A stretch of 64,000 nt of DNA from Clostridium sp. C2-6-12. GTDB lineage: Bacteria > Bacillota > Clostridia > Clostridiales > Clostridiaceae. Each line of letters opens with the position of its first letter. The first letter of the stretch is position 1. Location: assembly GCF_009928485.1 (NCBI RefSeq), contig NZ_JAABNP010000001.1, positions 124,001 through 188,000 on the forward strand, read 5' to 3'. Below, in pieces: positions 38,692-47,992 of this stretch. Under the pieces are notes generated by a model. It searched no databases and was not told the DNA's origin. It worked only from the letters and a program-made list of their open reading frames with translations. The translations under genes were made by a program, and so were the position numbers.

Positions 38692-38837
38692 TAAGATTAA
38701 TATAAAAAATTTTATTGTTTGGATAAAAAGGTTTAAATATGAAAATACTAAATTTAATTTAAAGTAAGAAAATTAATCTATTTGCAAGGGAATAGAAGAA
38801 TTGCATAGGAATAAAAATCAAGGAGGAAAGTTAATTT

Positions 38838-39371
38838 ATGGAGCTGATAATTTATTTAATATTCAATTTTATACTATATTCTTTTTTAGGCTGGGGGATT
38901 GAAGAAGCTTATAGCTTTATAATCACAGGAGAACTAAAAAAAGATGGTTTTTTAAATGGTCCGTTTAAGCCCATGTATGGTATTGCATTTACATATTTAA
39001 TTTTATGCAATGAAGTATTAGGAATAACAGGTTTTCCGTTAGTAATACTATGCTTTTTGATCCCAACAACAGTTGAATATATAAGTGGTTGTGCTCTTAA
39101 ATATATTTTTGATGAAAGTTATTGGGATTATTCTGATTTTAAATACAATCTGCATGGTTTTATAACTATAAAGTTTTCTATATATTGGACTGGACTTAGT
39201 TACATAGGTATTCATTTTTTGCAGCCAGCTGTATATACTTTTTATGATAAATATGAAGAAAATTTACTTATGGGAACTTTTCTTTTTTTAATAGTATTAA
39301 TCATAGATTTATTTTTAACTTTACAAAAACTCAAGGAAGAGAAAACTTTTAATAATTCAAATATTGAATGA
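38838..39371 (+). CDS. Small multi-pass membrane protein, CmpB-like
   Basis: This 177-residue protein has about five hydrophobic segments and matches in style the putative ABC-transporter permease family PF06541: it begins with a helix ending FLGWGIEEAY, followed by KDGFLNGPFKPMYGIAF, then an EYISG helix and YWDYSDFKYNLHGFI. The function of this family is not established. AAGGAGGA precedes the ATG. It stands alone before a strong terminator. Confidence 0.8.
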   Translation: MELIIYLIFNFILYSFLGWGIEEAYSFIITGELKKDGFLNGPFKPMYGIAFTYLILCNEVLGITGFPLVILCFLIPTTVEYISGCALKYIFDESYWDYSDFKYNLHGFITIKFSIYWTGLSYIGIHFLQPAVYTFYDKYEENLLMGTFLFLIVLIIDLFLTLQKLKEEKTFNNSNIE

Positions 39372-39380
39372 CTAAAATGG

Positions 39381-39427
39381 AAAAGGTACCTATCAAAAAT
39401 ATATTTTTGATAGGTACCTTTTGTTTA
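39381..39427. terminator. Bidirectional terminator
   Basis: A perfect 20-bp inverted repeat (39381-39400 with 39403-39422) is flanked by AAAA on one side and TTTT on the other. It lies between the convergent CmpB-like and aminotransferase genes and nearly touches the stop codon of the latter. Confidence 0.92.
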
Positions 39428-40621
39428 TTTTTTTAGATTATATAAAGCAGCCAATTTATCAAAAGCTTGTAATGAATTTTTTATTTTCTCATATGAAATA
39501 CAGTAAGCTAATCTCATATGACCTGGACAGCCAAAGGTAGAACCAGGTACGAGCAATAAATTAAATTGTTTTGCATCCTCACAGAATTTTTTATCATCTG
39601 CAATTGGGGTTTTAGGGAAAAGATAAAATGCTCCTTCAGGTTTAACACAGGTGAGACCAAGTGAAATCAAGTGATTATATAGTAAGTCACGGTTTTTCTT
39701 ATATATATCAACATCTACTTCTGAACCTAAAGTTCTGCCAATAACTCTTTGGAATAATGATGGAGCATTAACAAAGCCTAAAATTCTGTTTGCTATGTTT
39801 AAAGCGGAAGCCATTTCTTCAAAGTCCTCCATTAATGAGCTTATAACAACATAACCAATACGTTCACCAGGTAAGGATAAGGATTTACTATAAGAATATC
39901 CTATGAAGGTATTAGCATAATATTTTAGAAGACAAGGAACTTCAACATTATCATAGACAATTTCTCTGTAGGGTTCATCTGAAATTAAATATATAGTTGT
40001 ATTTAATTCTTTTTGCTTTTCATTAAGAAGATCTGCTAGAGATTGAATTACTTCTTTTGAATAAATAACACCAGTAGGATTATTTGGATTATTTATTATT
40101 ATGGCTTTAGTTTTGCTGTTTATAATTTTATTTAAAGCTTCCAGGTCTGGTTCGAAAGTATTAGTGTTAGTAGAACACGTTACAAGGTTACCATTAAAGT
40201 TTTTAACATAATTGGCATATTCACCAAAGTATGGTGAAAATGTTATTACTTCATCTTCTGGATTTAATATTGATTTTAATATTATATTTAATCCACCAGC
40301 TGCTCCACAAGTCATAACAATATTATTTCTAGAAAGAGTTAAATCATTTTTAGTGTTTAGATAATCACTTATAGCCGTTCTAACATCTTCATATCCAGAA
40401 TTATTCATATATCCATGAACAAGATTTGGAGTTTCTTCATTTAAAATTTCATTTATAACATTTTTCACACTTTTAGGAGGTTCCACGTTTGGATTACCTA
40501 TGCTGTAATCAAAAACATTTTCTGCTCCATATAGTTCAGATAATCTTTTTCCTTCTTCAAACATAGCCCTTATAGTAGAACTATTTGAAACAAGAGATTT
40601 CATAGTATTTGATATCATATT
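39425..40621 (-). CDS. Class I/II pyridoxal-phosphate aminotransferase
   Basis: This 398-residue fold-type I aminotransferase has FDYSIGNPNVEPP near the start, AAGGLN for the cofactor phosphate, NNPNNPTGVIYS, ISDEPYREIVYD, and YSYSKSLSLPGERIGY with the PLP Lys. The C-terminal MRLAYCISYE has the carboxylate-binding Arg. It resembles aspartate/aromatic aminotransferases; the substrate cannot be fixed. An earlier in-frame ATG at 40633 has no ribosome-binding site, while GGGGG sits 7 nt before the ATG at 40621. A possibly structured leader lies upstream. Confidence 0.88.
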   Translation of the reverse strand, partial: NMISNTMKSLVSNSSTIRAMFEEGKRLSELYGAENVFDYSIGNPNVEPPKSVKNVINEILNEETPNLVHGYMNNSGYEDVRTAISDYLNTKNDLTLSRNNIVMTCGAAGGLNIILKSILNPEDEVITFSPYFGEYANYVKNFNGNLVTCSTNTNTFEPDLEALNKIINSKTKAIIINNPNNPTGVIYSKEVIQSLADLLNEKQKELNTTIYLISDEPYREIVYDNVEVPCLLKYYANTFIGYSYSKSLSLPGERIGYVVISSLMEDFEEMASALNIANRILGFVNAPSLFQRVIGRTLGSEVDVDIYKKNRDLLYNHLISLGLTCVKPEGAFYLFPKTPIADDKKFCEDAKQFNLLLVPGSTFGCPGHMRLAYCISYEKIKNSLQAFDKLAALYNLKK

Positions 40622-40645
40622 TTTAGCCCCCATTTTTTAAAATTT

Positions 40646-40737
40646 GTAGGATAAAAGTAGTTGCGTCACTTTACTTTTTATTAATCAAGAGATTTTTATT
40701 TCAGAAAAGATCCGCATTCTGGCATACCTACTTTTTT
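40646..40737 (-). promoter_or_regulatory. Possible structured leader of the aminotransferase gene
   Basis: On the minus strand, AAAAAAGTAGGTATGCC (40737-40721) opens the region, and CCTAC at 40650-40646 can pair with its GTAGG. Inside is a 7-bp hairpin (AAAAGTA/TACTTTT, 40653-40678). A 9-codon frame, MPECGSFLK, starts at 40725 and stops at 40696. I cannot match it to a known riboswitch class; no T-box motif is present. Confidence 0.35.
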
Positions 40738-41150
40738 ATATATGTATATTTTAGTAATAGAATAATTTTATCATATTTTAAATAATAAGATATAAAGAAT
40801 TATAAAGTTTATTATTTTAATTATAAATTTGAAATTTTTATTATGATGTATTTATAAATGCTATTAAGATATGGAATGATAGTATGGATATAAGGTAGCG
40901 TTTTCAACATATTTGGAGAATTTAACGAATTCTTAATATTATCTAAAAATTCTATGAATCTAGTTGAAAAGGTAAAATAGAAATGCTATTGTGTAATAAG
41001 CAAATATATTCTAATATGGCATAATATAACTAAACATTCATAAATATATCATAATCCGTAGCAATAAAATTTTATTTATTATCGTATGTTTTTATTAGAT
41101 AAAAATAAATTATATTTATAGAGGGCAAGGTGAAGGAGGAGACAAACTAT
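40738..41150. other. AT-rich intergenic region before a receptor gene
   Basis: No gene was seen. TTTTCAAC near 40912 and GTTGAAAA near 40963 form a wide inverted repeat. No convincing promoter was found. The region ends with the AAGGAGGAG Shine-Dalgarno site of the receptor gene. Confidence 0.4.
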
Positions 41151-42419
41151 ATGAATAATGATGTAAAAGAAGAAATTAAAATTTTCCTATCCATTAGAGC
41201 AAAGGTTTTTGTGGCATTTACAGTTTTAATAGCTATAGGAGTTGCTGTAGGAATAGCAATAAAAACAAGTTTAAATGCAGCAATTATAGCTATTGTAGTT
41301 TCAGCAATAATAACTGCAATTTTAGTGTTTTTTACAAGTATTATGATAATGCAGCCACTAAGAAAAATTAAAGCATTAGCTGAAAGAATGAGCAAATATG
41401 ATATTGGAACAGATATAAAAGTTACTAGAAATGATGAATTTGGGATGATTGGAATGTCGTTAAATAAAGCACAAGATAATCTTAGGGAATTAATAAAAGT
41501 ATGTGCTGATAATGCAACCAATGTATCTGCATTAAGTGAAGAAGCATCTGCAACAGTTCAAGAATTATCGGCAAACATTGAAGAAATAAATTCGGAATTT
41601 GAGAAGATAGATTCAAAGACTCAAGCTAATAGTGGAAATGTAGAGGAAATTTATGCATCAATTCAACAAGTAACTGCTAATATGGAAGAATTAGCAGCAA
41701 AAGCTGAATCAGGAAATAAAAATTCAACTGAGATAAAAGAAAGAGCTAGAACTGTAGAAATAAATAGTAAGAGAGCAATTGAAAATACAAAAAACGTATA
41801 TCAAGAAAAAGAAAAAAATATTAAAAAGGCTATTGAAGAATCAAAGGTAGTTGAAGAAATAAAGGTAATGGCAGATTCCATAGCAGCTATAGCAGAACAA
41901 ACTAATCTTTTAGCCTTAAATGCAGCAATAGAAGCAGCAAGGGCAGGGGAATCAGGAAAGGGGTTTGCAGTAGTTGCAGAAGAAGTGAGGAAGCTTGCAG
42001 AAGAATCTTCTTCTTCAGTAGTTACAATTCAAAATACTATTCAAAGAGTAGAAGCTGCGTTTGGTAATCTTTCAGATAATAGTAAAGAGATATTAGGATT
42101 CATAAAAACTGATGTAAGTGAAGATCTAAATGGATATGGAAGCGTTGCAGTTCAATATAATGAAGATGGTGAATTTGTAAGTCAAATGTCTAGAAAAATA
42201 GCTGAAATGTCTGAGCAGGTAAATGCATCTGTTGAACAGGTAAGTGCGGCTATATCTGATACAGCTAAAAATTCAGAATTGGTTTCAAGCAGTACACATA
42301 ATATACAACAGGGAATAAATGAAACTTCACTTGCAATGAAGCAGGTAGCAGAAACTATAACAAGAGAAGCTGTCAAAGCAGAAGAATTAAGTAGTATAAT
42401 TGCAAAATTTAAATTGTAA
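41151..42419 (+). CDS. Methyl-accepting protein with no extracellular sensor
   Basis: This 422-residue receptor has two adjacent transmembrane helices (about 17-37 and 40-66) with only a few residues between them, then HAMP (about 66-120) and a full signalling domain with [16 protein letters not shown] and [18 protein letters not shown]. There is no ligand-binding domain outside the membrane, so it probably senses a membrane or cytoplasmic cue. After the tip it shares an [14 protein letters not shown] segment with the receptor at 4113. An upstream in-frame GTG at 41130 overlaps the ribosome-binding site, so ATG 41151 is used. Confidence 0.9.
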   Translation: MNNDVKEEIKIFLSIRAKVFVAFTVLIAIGVAVGIAIKTSLNAAIIAIVVSAIITAILVFFTSIMIMQPLRKIKALAERMSKYDIGTDIKVTRNDEFGMIGMSLNKAQDNLRELIKVCADNATNVSALSEEASATVQELSANIEEINSEFEKIDSKTQANSGNVEEIYASIQQVTANMEELAAKAESGNKNSTEIKERARTVEINSKRAIENTKNVYQEKEKNIKKAIEESKVVEEIKVMADSIAAIAEQTNLLALNAAIEAARAGESGKGFAVVAEEVRKLAEESSSSVVTIQNTIQRVEAAFGNLSDNSKEILGFIKTDVSEDLNGYGSVAVQYNEDGEFVSQMSRKIAEMSEQVNASVEQVSAAISDTAKNSELVSSSTHNIQQGINETSLAMKQVAETITREAVKAEELSSIIAKFKL

Positions 42420-42477
42420 AAAAAGTTAGATGTTGTTGCGATTTCAAAGGATTTAGCTATAAAGTAGTATATATGAT

Positions 42478-42523
42478 AAAAAATATGGTTGTTGAACAAG
42501 CTTTGGCGTTCAACAACCATATT
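42478..42523 (-). terminator. Terminator of the NsrR-like gene
   Basis: AATATGGTTGTTGAAC (42482-42497) pairs perfectly with its complement at 42508-42523. Read on the minus strand the stem is followed by a T-run (TTTTTT), so it ends transcripts coming from the regulator gene. Confidence 0.85.
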
Positions 42524-42626
42524 ATATGTGTTACAATTTATAATTAACCTTCTAGTTAAGTTACAATATTAGATTAGGTTTAAGACTATTAGTAGATACA
42601 TGGCCAATTGATCTGCCGCGGCCTTC

Positions 42627-43022
42627 TTACATAATATCCTGTAAAGTATACTTGCTAATTTCATCAATAAAGGAATTTATAGAAGATGATAATATAATTT
42701 TTAATTTACATTCTGAGCTTGGAGTACAAGAATGTTTTGCACTAGAAAAACATTCTGATAAATTTAAGCTATCTTCAGTAATAATTAATATCTTACCTAA
42801 ATTAATATCTTTAGGATCCATGCCTAGCTTTATTCCGCCATTTCTTCCCTTACTGGAAATCACATATTCTGTTTTGCCCAATCTATGAACTATTTTTTTT
42901 AAATGGTGTTCTGATATTTTTAGACTATCTGCTAATTCTTCAACTGTGCACAATTTATCTTGATTATGAGCTAAATATATTAAAATTCTAAATGAATAAT
43001 CCGAAAACTTAGATAAGTTCAC
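42627..43022 (-). CDS. nsrR: NsrR-like Rrf2-family iron-sulfur regulator
   Basis: This 131-residue Rrf2 repressor has an N-terminal winged helix (LSKFSDYSFRILIYLAHN, LKISEHHLKKIVHRLGK, GRNGGIKLG) and three Cys at about 91, 99 and 105 (C-X7-C-X5-C). That spacing recalls Bacillus NsrR, the nitric-oxide-sensing [4Fe-4S] repressor, more than IscR (X5, X5). The end FIDEISKYTLQDI also fits NsrR. A longer frame opens at 43088, but family alignment and AAAGGA favour a GTG start at 43022. It is divergent from the suf operon, with two NsrR-type palindromes in between. Alternative: an IscR/SufR-like regulator of iron-sulfur assembly. Confidence 0.82.
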   Translation of the reverse strand: MNLSKFSDYSFRILIYLAHNQDKLCTVEELADSLKISEHHLKKIVHRLGKTEYVISSKGRNGGIKLGMDPKDINLGKILIITEDSLNLSECFSSAKHSCTPSSECKLKIILSSSINSFIDEISKYTLQDIM

Positions 43023-43079
43023 ATTTCCACATCCTTTCATAGACACATTATAACCTATTCTATAAAAAAATGAAATTAA

Positions 43080-43102
43080 AATGTGCATTTGTATTGCACA
43101 TT
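43080..43102. promoter_or_regulatory. NsrR-type operator 1 (imperfect)
   Basis: AATGTGCATTT-G-TATTGCACATT is an 11-1-11 inverted repeat with the outer 8 bp perfect. It overlaps the -35 of the suf promoter. Confidence 0.7.
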
Positions 43103-43122
43103 AAAAAAGTGTGTGTTAAGAT
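43094..43122 (+). promoter_or_regulatory. Promoter of the suf operon
   Basis: TTGCAC (43094-43099) and TAAGAT (43117-43122) are 17 bp apart. Palindromic operators overlap its -35 and lie directly beyond its -10. The transcript would have a leader of about 240 nt before sufC. Confidence 0.72.
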
Positions 43123-43123
43123 T

Positions 43124-43146
43124 AAAGTGCATTTAAAATGCACTTT
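43124..43146. promoter_or_regulatory. NsrR-type operator 2 (perfect)
   Basis: AAAGTGCATTT-A-AAATGCACTTT is a perfect 11-1-11 palindrome, very close to the known NsrR consensus of AAGATGCATTT form. It starts 2 bp past the -10 and covers the expected transcription start. Its centre is 44 bp from that of operator 1. Confidence 0.8.
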
Positions 43147-43224
43147 TAAATTTAAAATAATATTAGGTTGTAATATTAACTAAACATCATAAATTAAAGG
43201 AGTTTCTGAGAGATTTCATCCCGC

Positions 43225-43335
43225 GATTGAACATTGTCAATTGTAATATGTTAATTGTGAATGGAACCCAGTTAACTAAAGATTGCAGCCCATTAACCAT
43301 AACTTGCACCAAGTACATTGTGAATTGTAAATTTA
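43225..43335. repeat. Degenerate heptamer stretch in the suf leader
   Basis: Words such as ATTGTCA, ATTGTAA, ATTGTGA and TTAACTA follow each other irregularly in the untranslated leader of the suf transcript. They resemble the 7-bp arrays at 1635 and 3621. Confidence 0.45.
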
Positions 43336-43374
43336 AGTAAGTTGAAATAAATAATTTTAGATAGGAGAATAGCC

Positions 43375-44127
43375 ATGAGTGATATTTTATTAAAGGTTAA
43401 TAATTTAAGCGTAGAAGCAGATAATAAGGAAATCTTAAAAGGATTAAATTTAGAAATAAATAAAGGTGAAATTCATGTAATAATGGGGCCAAATGGAGCA
43501 GGAAAATCTACATTGGCAAATGCTCTTTTGAATAATCCTAAGTATAAAATACTAAGTGGAGATATAGAATTCGAAGAAGAAAACATCAATGAATTAAAAA
43601 CTGATGAAAGAGCAAAAAAAGGTTTGTTTTTATCATTTCAATATCCTGAAGAGATTCCAGGAATAACAGTAGAGAATTTTTTGAAATATGCAAAGAGAAC
43701 TACAGATGGAAATGTGCTTAAACATTTTAAATTCAATTTAGATTTACAAAATAATATGAAGGAATTAAAAATGGATGAAAGCTATGCAAGTAGATATTTG
43801 AATGTAGGATTTTCAGGTGGAGAAAAGAAGAAAAATGAAATACTTCAAATGTTAACTTTAAATCCTAAGCTAGCAATTTTAGATGAATCAGATTCGGGGC
43901 TAGATGTTGATGCCATAAGAATTGTTTCTAAAGGTATTAAAATGTTCTCGAATGAAGATAATGGAGTCTTAATAATTACTCATAATACAAAAATATTAGA
44001 AAATTTAAACCCTGATTACGTTCATGTATTAGTTGATGGAAGAATCGTTAAGACTGGAGATGGAAGTTTAGCTCGTGAAATTGAAGAAAAGGGATATGAA
44101 TCTTTTAAAGAAAATTTAGTTATATAA
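43375..44127 (+). CDS. sufC: Fe-S assembly ATPase SufC
   Basis: This 250-residue ABC-type ATPase has Walker A GPNGAGKST, the signature FSGGEKKKNEI, Walker B LAILDESDSGLDVDA and the H-loop ITH. The ESDSGLD form is typical of SufC rather than transporters. It forms the SufBC2D scaffold complex that builds iron-sulfur clusters in the cytosol. It is the first gene of sufCBDSU, preceded by AGGAG and 15 nt before sufB. Confidence 0.97.
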   Translation: MSDILLKVNNLSVEADNKEILKGLNLEINKGEIHVIMGPNGAGKSTLANALLNNPKYKILSGDIEFEEENINELKTDERAKKGLFLSFQYPEEIPGITVENFLKYAKRTTDGNVLKHFKFNLDLQNNMKELKMDESYASRYLNVGFSGGEKKKNEILQMLTLNPKLAILDESDSGLDVDAIRIVSKGIKMFSNEDNGVLIITHNTKILENLNPDYVHVLVDGRIVKTGDGSLAREIEEKGYESFKENLVI

Positions 44128-44142
44128 AGGTGGTGAAATAAG

Positions 44143-45552
44143 ATGGAAAATAAGAAAAAGACTTATATAGAGGAAATGGACAGAGGAATCTATGATGTTA
44201 AAAATGAAGACAGCTTTAGTTTTAAGTCTGAAAAGGGATTAACAAAGGATATAATTGAAACTATTTCAGACGAAAAAAATGAAGCAAAATGGATGAGGGA
44301 CTTTAGATTAAAAGCTTTAGAAACATATAATAAATTAAAATTGCCAACTTGGGGACCATCCTTAGAAGCTTTGGATATGGACAATATTGTAACCTATGTA
44401 AGGCCAAAGAGCAGTTTAGTAGGTTCTTGGGATGAAGTGCCTGAAGATATTAAGAAAACTTTTGACTTACTTGGAATTCCAGAGGCTGAAAAGAAATCCC
44501 TTGCTGGAGTTGGAGCACAGTATGACTCAGAAGTAGTTTATCATAGTATAAAAGAAGATTTAGTTAAACAAGGTGTTATTTATACTGATATGGAAACTGC
44601 TTTAAGAGAACATGAAGATTTAGTTAAGCAATATTTTATGAAGTGCGTTACACCAAATGATCACAAATTTGTTGCACTTCATGGAGCAGTTTGGTCTGGT
44701 GGATCTTTTGTGTATGTTCCTAAAGGTGTTAATGTAGATATTCCTCTTCAATCTTATTTCAGATTAAATTCACCTGGAGCAGGACAATTTGAACATACAT
44801 TAATCATTGTAGATGAAGGAGCAACACTTCATTTTATTGAAGGATGTTCAGCGCCTAAATATAGTGTTACAAACTTACATGCTGGCTGTGTTGAGCTTTA
44901 TGTAAAAGAAGGGGCAACTTTAAGATACAGCACTATAGAAAACTGGTCAAAGAATATGCTTAACTTAAACACTAAGAGAGCAATAGTTGAAAAGAATGGA
45001 ACAATAGAATGGGTATCAGGTTCCTTTGGTTCACAAATATCAATGCTATATCCTATGAGTATTTTAAAAGGTGAAGGAGCAAGAGCAGAATTTACAGGAG
45101 TATCTTTTGCAGGTAAGGGACAAAACTTAGATACAGGAGCAAAGGTTATACACGCTGCACCAAACACTTCTTCAACTATAAATTCAAAATCAATTTCTAG
45201 AAATGGTGGAAAAGCTACTTATAGAGGTGTATTAAAGGTAACTGAAAATGCATATAATTCTAAGTCTATGGTATCTTGTGAATCTCTAATGCTTGATAAT
45301 AAATCAAAATCAGATACAATTCCTGTAATAGATTTATTAAATGATGATGTTGAAATTGGGCATGAAGCAAAAATAGGTAAGATAAGCGATGAATCTATTT
45401 TCTATCTTATGACTAGAGGAATAAGTGAAGATGAAGCAAAATCAATGATAGTAAGAGGTTTTGTAGAGCCTATTTCAAAGGAATTACCATTAGAATATGC
45501 AGTAGAAATGAATAATTTAATCAACATAGAACTAGAAGGAAGCATAGGGTAG
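44143..45552 (+). CDS. sufB: Fe-S assembly scaffold SufB
   Basis: This 469-residue SufB is full length. VVYHSIKEDLVKQGVIYTDM, SGGSFVYVPKGVNVDIPLQSY, the right-handed helix core with FIEGCSAP, and HEAKIGKISDESIFYLMTRG are all SufB hallmarks. With SufC and SufD it forms the scaffold that receives sulfur and iron. It starts 15 nt after sufC behind AAAGGTGG, and sufD follows at once. Confidence 0.97.
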   Translation: MENKKKTYIEEMDRGIYDVKNEDSFSFKSEKGLTKDIIETISDEKNEAKWMRDFRLKALETYNKLKLPTWGPSLEALDMDNIVTYVRPKSSLVGSWDEVPEDIKKTFDLLGIPEAEKKSLAGVGAQYDSEVVYHSIKEDLVKQGVIYTDMETALREHEDLVKQYFMKCVTPNDHKFVALHGAVWSGGSFVYVPKGVNVDIPLQSYFRLNSPGAGQFEHTLIIVDEGATLHFIEGCSAPKYSVTNLHAGCVELYVKEGATLRYSTIENWSKNMLNLNTKRAIVEKNGTIEWVSGSFGSQISMLYPMSILKGEGARAEFTGVSFAGKGQNLDTGAKVIHAAPNTSSTINSKSISRNGGKATYRGVLKVTENAYNSKSMVSCESLMLDNKSKSDTIPVIDLLNDDVEIGHEAKIGKISDESIFYLMTRGISEDEAKSMIVRGFVEPISKELPLEYAVEMNNLINIELEGSIG

Positions 45553-45561
45553 GTGAAGAAA

Positions 45562-46659
45562 ATGAAGGCTATACAATTTAATAATTTAAATAAAACTCCA
45601 ATAAGAACAAAAAGCTGGGTTAATATTAATGATATAAGCCTTGGTGAATTAAATATTGAAGAAATGAGAAACTTTGAGAATGTTGAAATTAAAGGTGCAG
45701 ATGGCGTTGATATTCAAAAATTAGAAAAAGACAAAATACTTCCTTTATATAAAGAATTTCAATATGGAGTTAGTGAAGAGCTTATAGAGCAAGGTAAAGA
45801 AGATTTTGATCATGGTTATTTAATAACAATAGGAAAAGATCAAGTTATAGATGAACCAATAATAATAGAATTCAATTTTGATAAAGACAATAGTTCCTTA
45901 GTAGATAATTTAATTATAATTGGTGAAGAAAATTCAAAGGCATCAATTATAGTAAAATATAAATCTTTAGATGATGCAGCTGGCTATCATAATGGAATTT
46001 GTACAGTATTTTCAAAGAAAAACAGTGAAATAAAATTGACTAAAGTGAATTTCTTAAATGATAATATAGCTCATTTTGATTCAAATGTTTCTGATATTGA
46101 AGAAGAGGGAAAGGTAGATTTTGTATCTATAGATCTTGGTGGAAAATATAGTGTTTATAACTATCATGGAGACTTAATTGGTGATAAAGCAGCTTCAAAT
46201 GTTAATTCAATATATTTAGGAAGCAAAAATAAGGTTATTGATATTAATTACATTATTACACATAAAGGAAAGATGAGTAAATCTAATATAAATGTAAAAG
46301 GGGCTCTTCAAGGGGAAGCAAAAAAGGCCTTTAAGGGAACTTTAGATTTTAAGACAGGTGCCTCTAAGAGTGTTGGTGCAGAAGATGAATATTGTATGTT
46401 GCTTTCAAAAAAAGCAAGAGCAAAGGCAATGCCAATACTACTATGTTCAGAAGATGATGTATCAGGAGAACATGCTGCTTCTTCAGGAAAAATTGATGAA
46501 AATAAATTGTTCTACTTGATGTCTAGAGGCTTAAGCTATGATGAAGCTAAAATTGTAATTGTTAGAGCAGCCTTTAATCCAATAATAGATTCAATTGGTA
46601 ATAATGATGTTATAGAAGAAATATTGGAACGTGTAGACTGGGAATTAAAAAATCAATAA
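45562..46659 (+). CDS. sufD: Fe-S assembly protein SufD
   Basis: This 365-residue SufB paralogue has the same beta-helix core and the shared C-terminal motif GKIDENKLFYLMSRGLSYDEAK. The HAASSGKID segment carries the His typical of SufD. It completes the SufBC2D complex. A GTG at 45553 opens the frame but lies in the AGGTGAAG site, so the ATG at 45562 is preferred. sufS follows after 99 nt. Confidence 0.95.
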   Translation: MKAIQFNNLNKTPIRTKSWVNINDISLGELNIEEMRNFENVEIKGADGVDIQKLEKDKILPLYKEFQYGVSEELIEQGKEDFDHGYLITIGKDQVIDEPIIIEFNFDKDNSSLVDNLIIIGEENSKASIIVKYKSLDDAAGYHNGICTVFSKKNSEIKLTKVNFLNDNIAHFDSNVSDIEEEGKVDFVSIDLGGKYSVYNYHGDLIGDKAASNVNSIYLGSKNKVIDINYIITHKGKMSKSNINVKGALQGEAKKAFKGTLDFKTGASKSVGAEDEYCMLLSKKARAKAMPILLCSEDDVSGEHAASSGKIDENKLFYLMSRGLSYDEAKIVIVRAAFNPIIDSIGNNDVIEEILERVDWELKNQ

Positions 46660-46758
46660 GTTAGATAAAGTTGAAAAAAAGTGATGTAGATATGGTATTG
46701 AGCAATAAATGATGTGGAGAGACGATTAAAAATTACAAGGCAGACAGGAGATTGAAAA

Positions 46759-47988
46759 ATGAATAATATAGATTTTTTAAAAGATTTCCCTGTTTTAAAG
46801 GCTGATGAAAATGGGGAAAGGTTAGTATATTTAGATAGTGGTGCAACCACTCAAAAGCCTGTACAAGTTTTAGCTGCAATAGAAAACTATTATAAGGTCA
46901 GTAATGCAAATCCTCATAGAGGTGCTTACAAATTGAGCATAGATGCTACTCAAGCTTACGATGATGCTAGAGATAAGATTAGAAAATTCATCGATGCAGA
47001 ATTTTCAAAGGAAGTAATTTTTACTAAAAATGCAACTGAAGGGTTTAATCTTATAGCTTCGTCTTATGGAATGAGTAATATAAATGAAGGTGATGAAATT
47101 GTTATATCAATAGCAGAGCATCATTCAAACCTTATTCCATGGCAAATAGTAGCAAGAGCTAAAAAAGCAGTTTTAAAATATATGTATGTAAATGAAAATG
47201 GAGAAATTCCAGAAGAAGAAATTAAGAATAAGATTACCGAAAAGACAAAGCTAGTAAGCATAACACAGGTGTCAAATGCACTTGGAACAATAAATCCAGT
47301 TAAAGAAATTATAGAATATGCCCATTCAAAAGGTGCTAAGGTAATAGTAGATGGAGCACAAAGTGTACCACATATAAAGGTAAGTGTAAGAGACTTAGAT
47401 GCAGATTTCTTAGTGTTTTCAGGTCACAAGCTTTTAGGACCAATGGGAATTGGTGTGGTTTACGGTAAGAAAGAAATTTTAGAAAATATGCCTCCATATA
47501 TAGTTGGTGGAGATATGATTGAATATGTTTATGAGCAGGAAGCAACCTTTGCTGAGCTGCCATCAAAATTTGAAGGTGGAACACAAAATGTTGAAGGAGC
47601 TGTAGGGCTTGCAGCAGCTATTGATTATCTAGAAAATATAGGCATGGACAAGATAGATGAAATTGAAAAGGAACTTACAGGCTATGCTATAGAAAAATTT
47701 GAAAAGCTGCCTTATGTTAAGATATATGGTCCTAAGGATTTAAGCCATAGAGGTGGAATAATATCCTTTGATATAGAAGGAGTTCATCCTCATGATGTTG
47801 CTTCAGTTTTTGATTCTCACAACGTTGCAATAAGATCAGGAAATCATTGTGCGCAGCCATTAATGAGATACATGGGTATAAATGCAACCTGCAGGGCTAG
47901 TTTTTATTTTTACAATACAAAAGAAGATGTAGATAAATTAATAGAAGCAACAGAAAAAACATATGAGATGTTTTTGAAATGGAGGTAA
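46759..47988 (+). CDS. sufS: Cysteine desulfurase SufS
   Basis: This 409-residue PLP enzyme removes sulfur from cysteine for Fe-S assembly. YLDSGATTQKP, AEHHSNLIPWQ, VDGAQSVPH, FSGHKLLGPMGIG (PLP Lys about 224) and RSGNHCAQPLM (catalytic Cys about 364) are all standard for the SufS/CsdA class. The short active-site loop indicates dependence on the SufU partner encoded 4 nt downstream. AGGAG precedes the ATG. Confidence 0.97.
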   Translation: MNNIDFLKDFPVLKADENGERLVYLDSGATTQKPVQVLAAIENYYKVSNANPHRGAYKLSIDATQAYDDARDKIRKFIDAEFSKEVIFTKNATEGFNLIASSYGMSNINEGDEIVISIAEHHSNLIPWQIVARAKKAVLKYMYVNENGEIPEEEIKNKITEKTKLVSITQVSNALGTINPVKEIIEYAHSKGAKVIVDGAQSVPHIKVSVRDLDADFLVFSGHKLLGPMGIGVVYGKKEILENMPPYIVGGDMIEYVYEQEATFAELPSKFEGGTQNVEGAVGLAAAIDYLENIGMDKIDEIEKELTGYAIEKFEKLPYVKIYGPKDLSHRGGIISFDIEGVHPHDVASVFDSHNVAIRSGNHCAQPLMRYMGINATCRASFYFYNTKEDVDKLIEATEKTYEMFLKWR

Positions 47989-47992
47989 TGAG

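Noticed and set aside
40646..40737. T-box or SAM riboswitch ahead of the aminotransferase gene
   Set aside because: No T-box consensus (TGGNACC) and no SAM-I core motifs were found on the minus strand.
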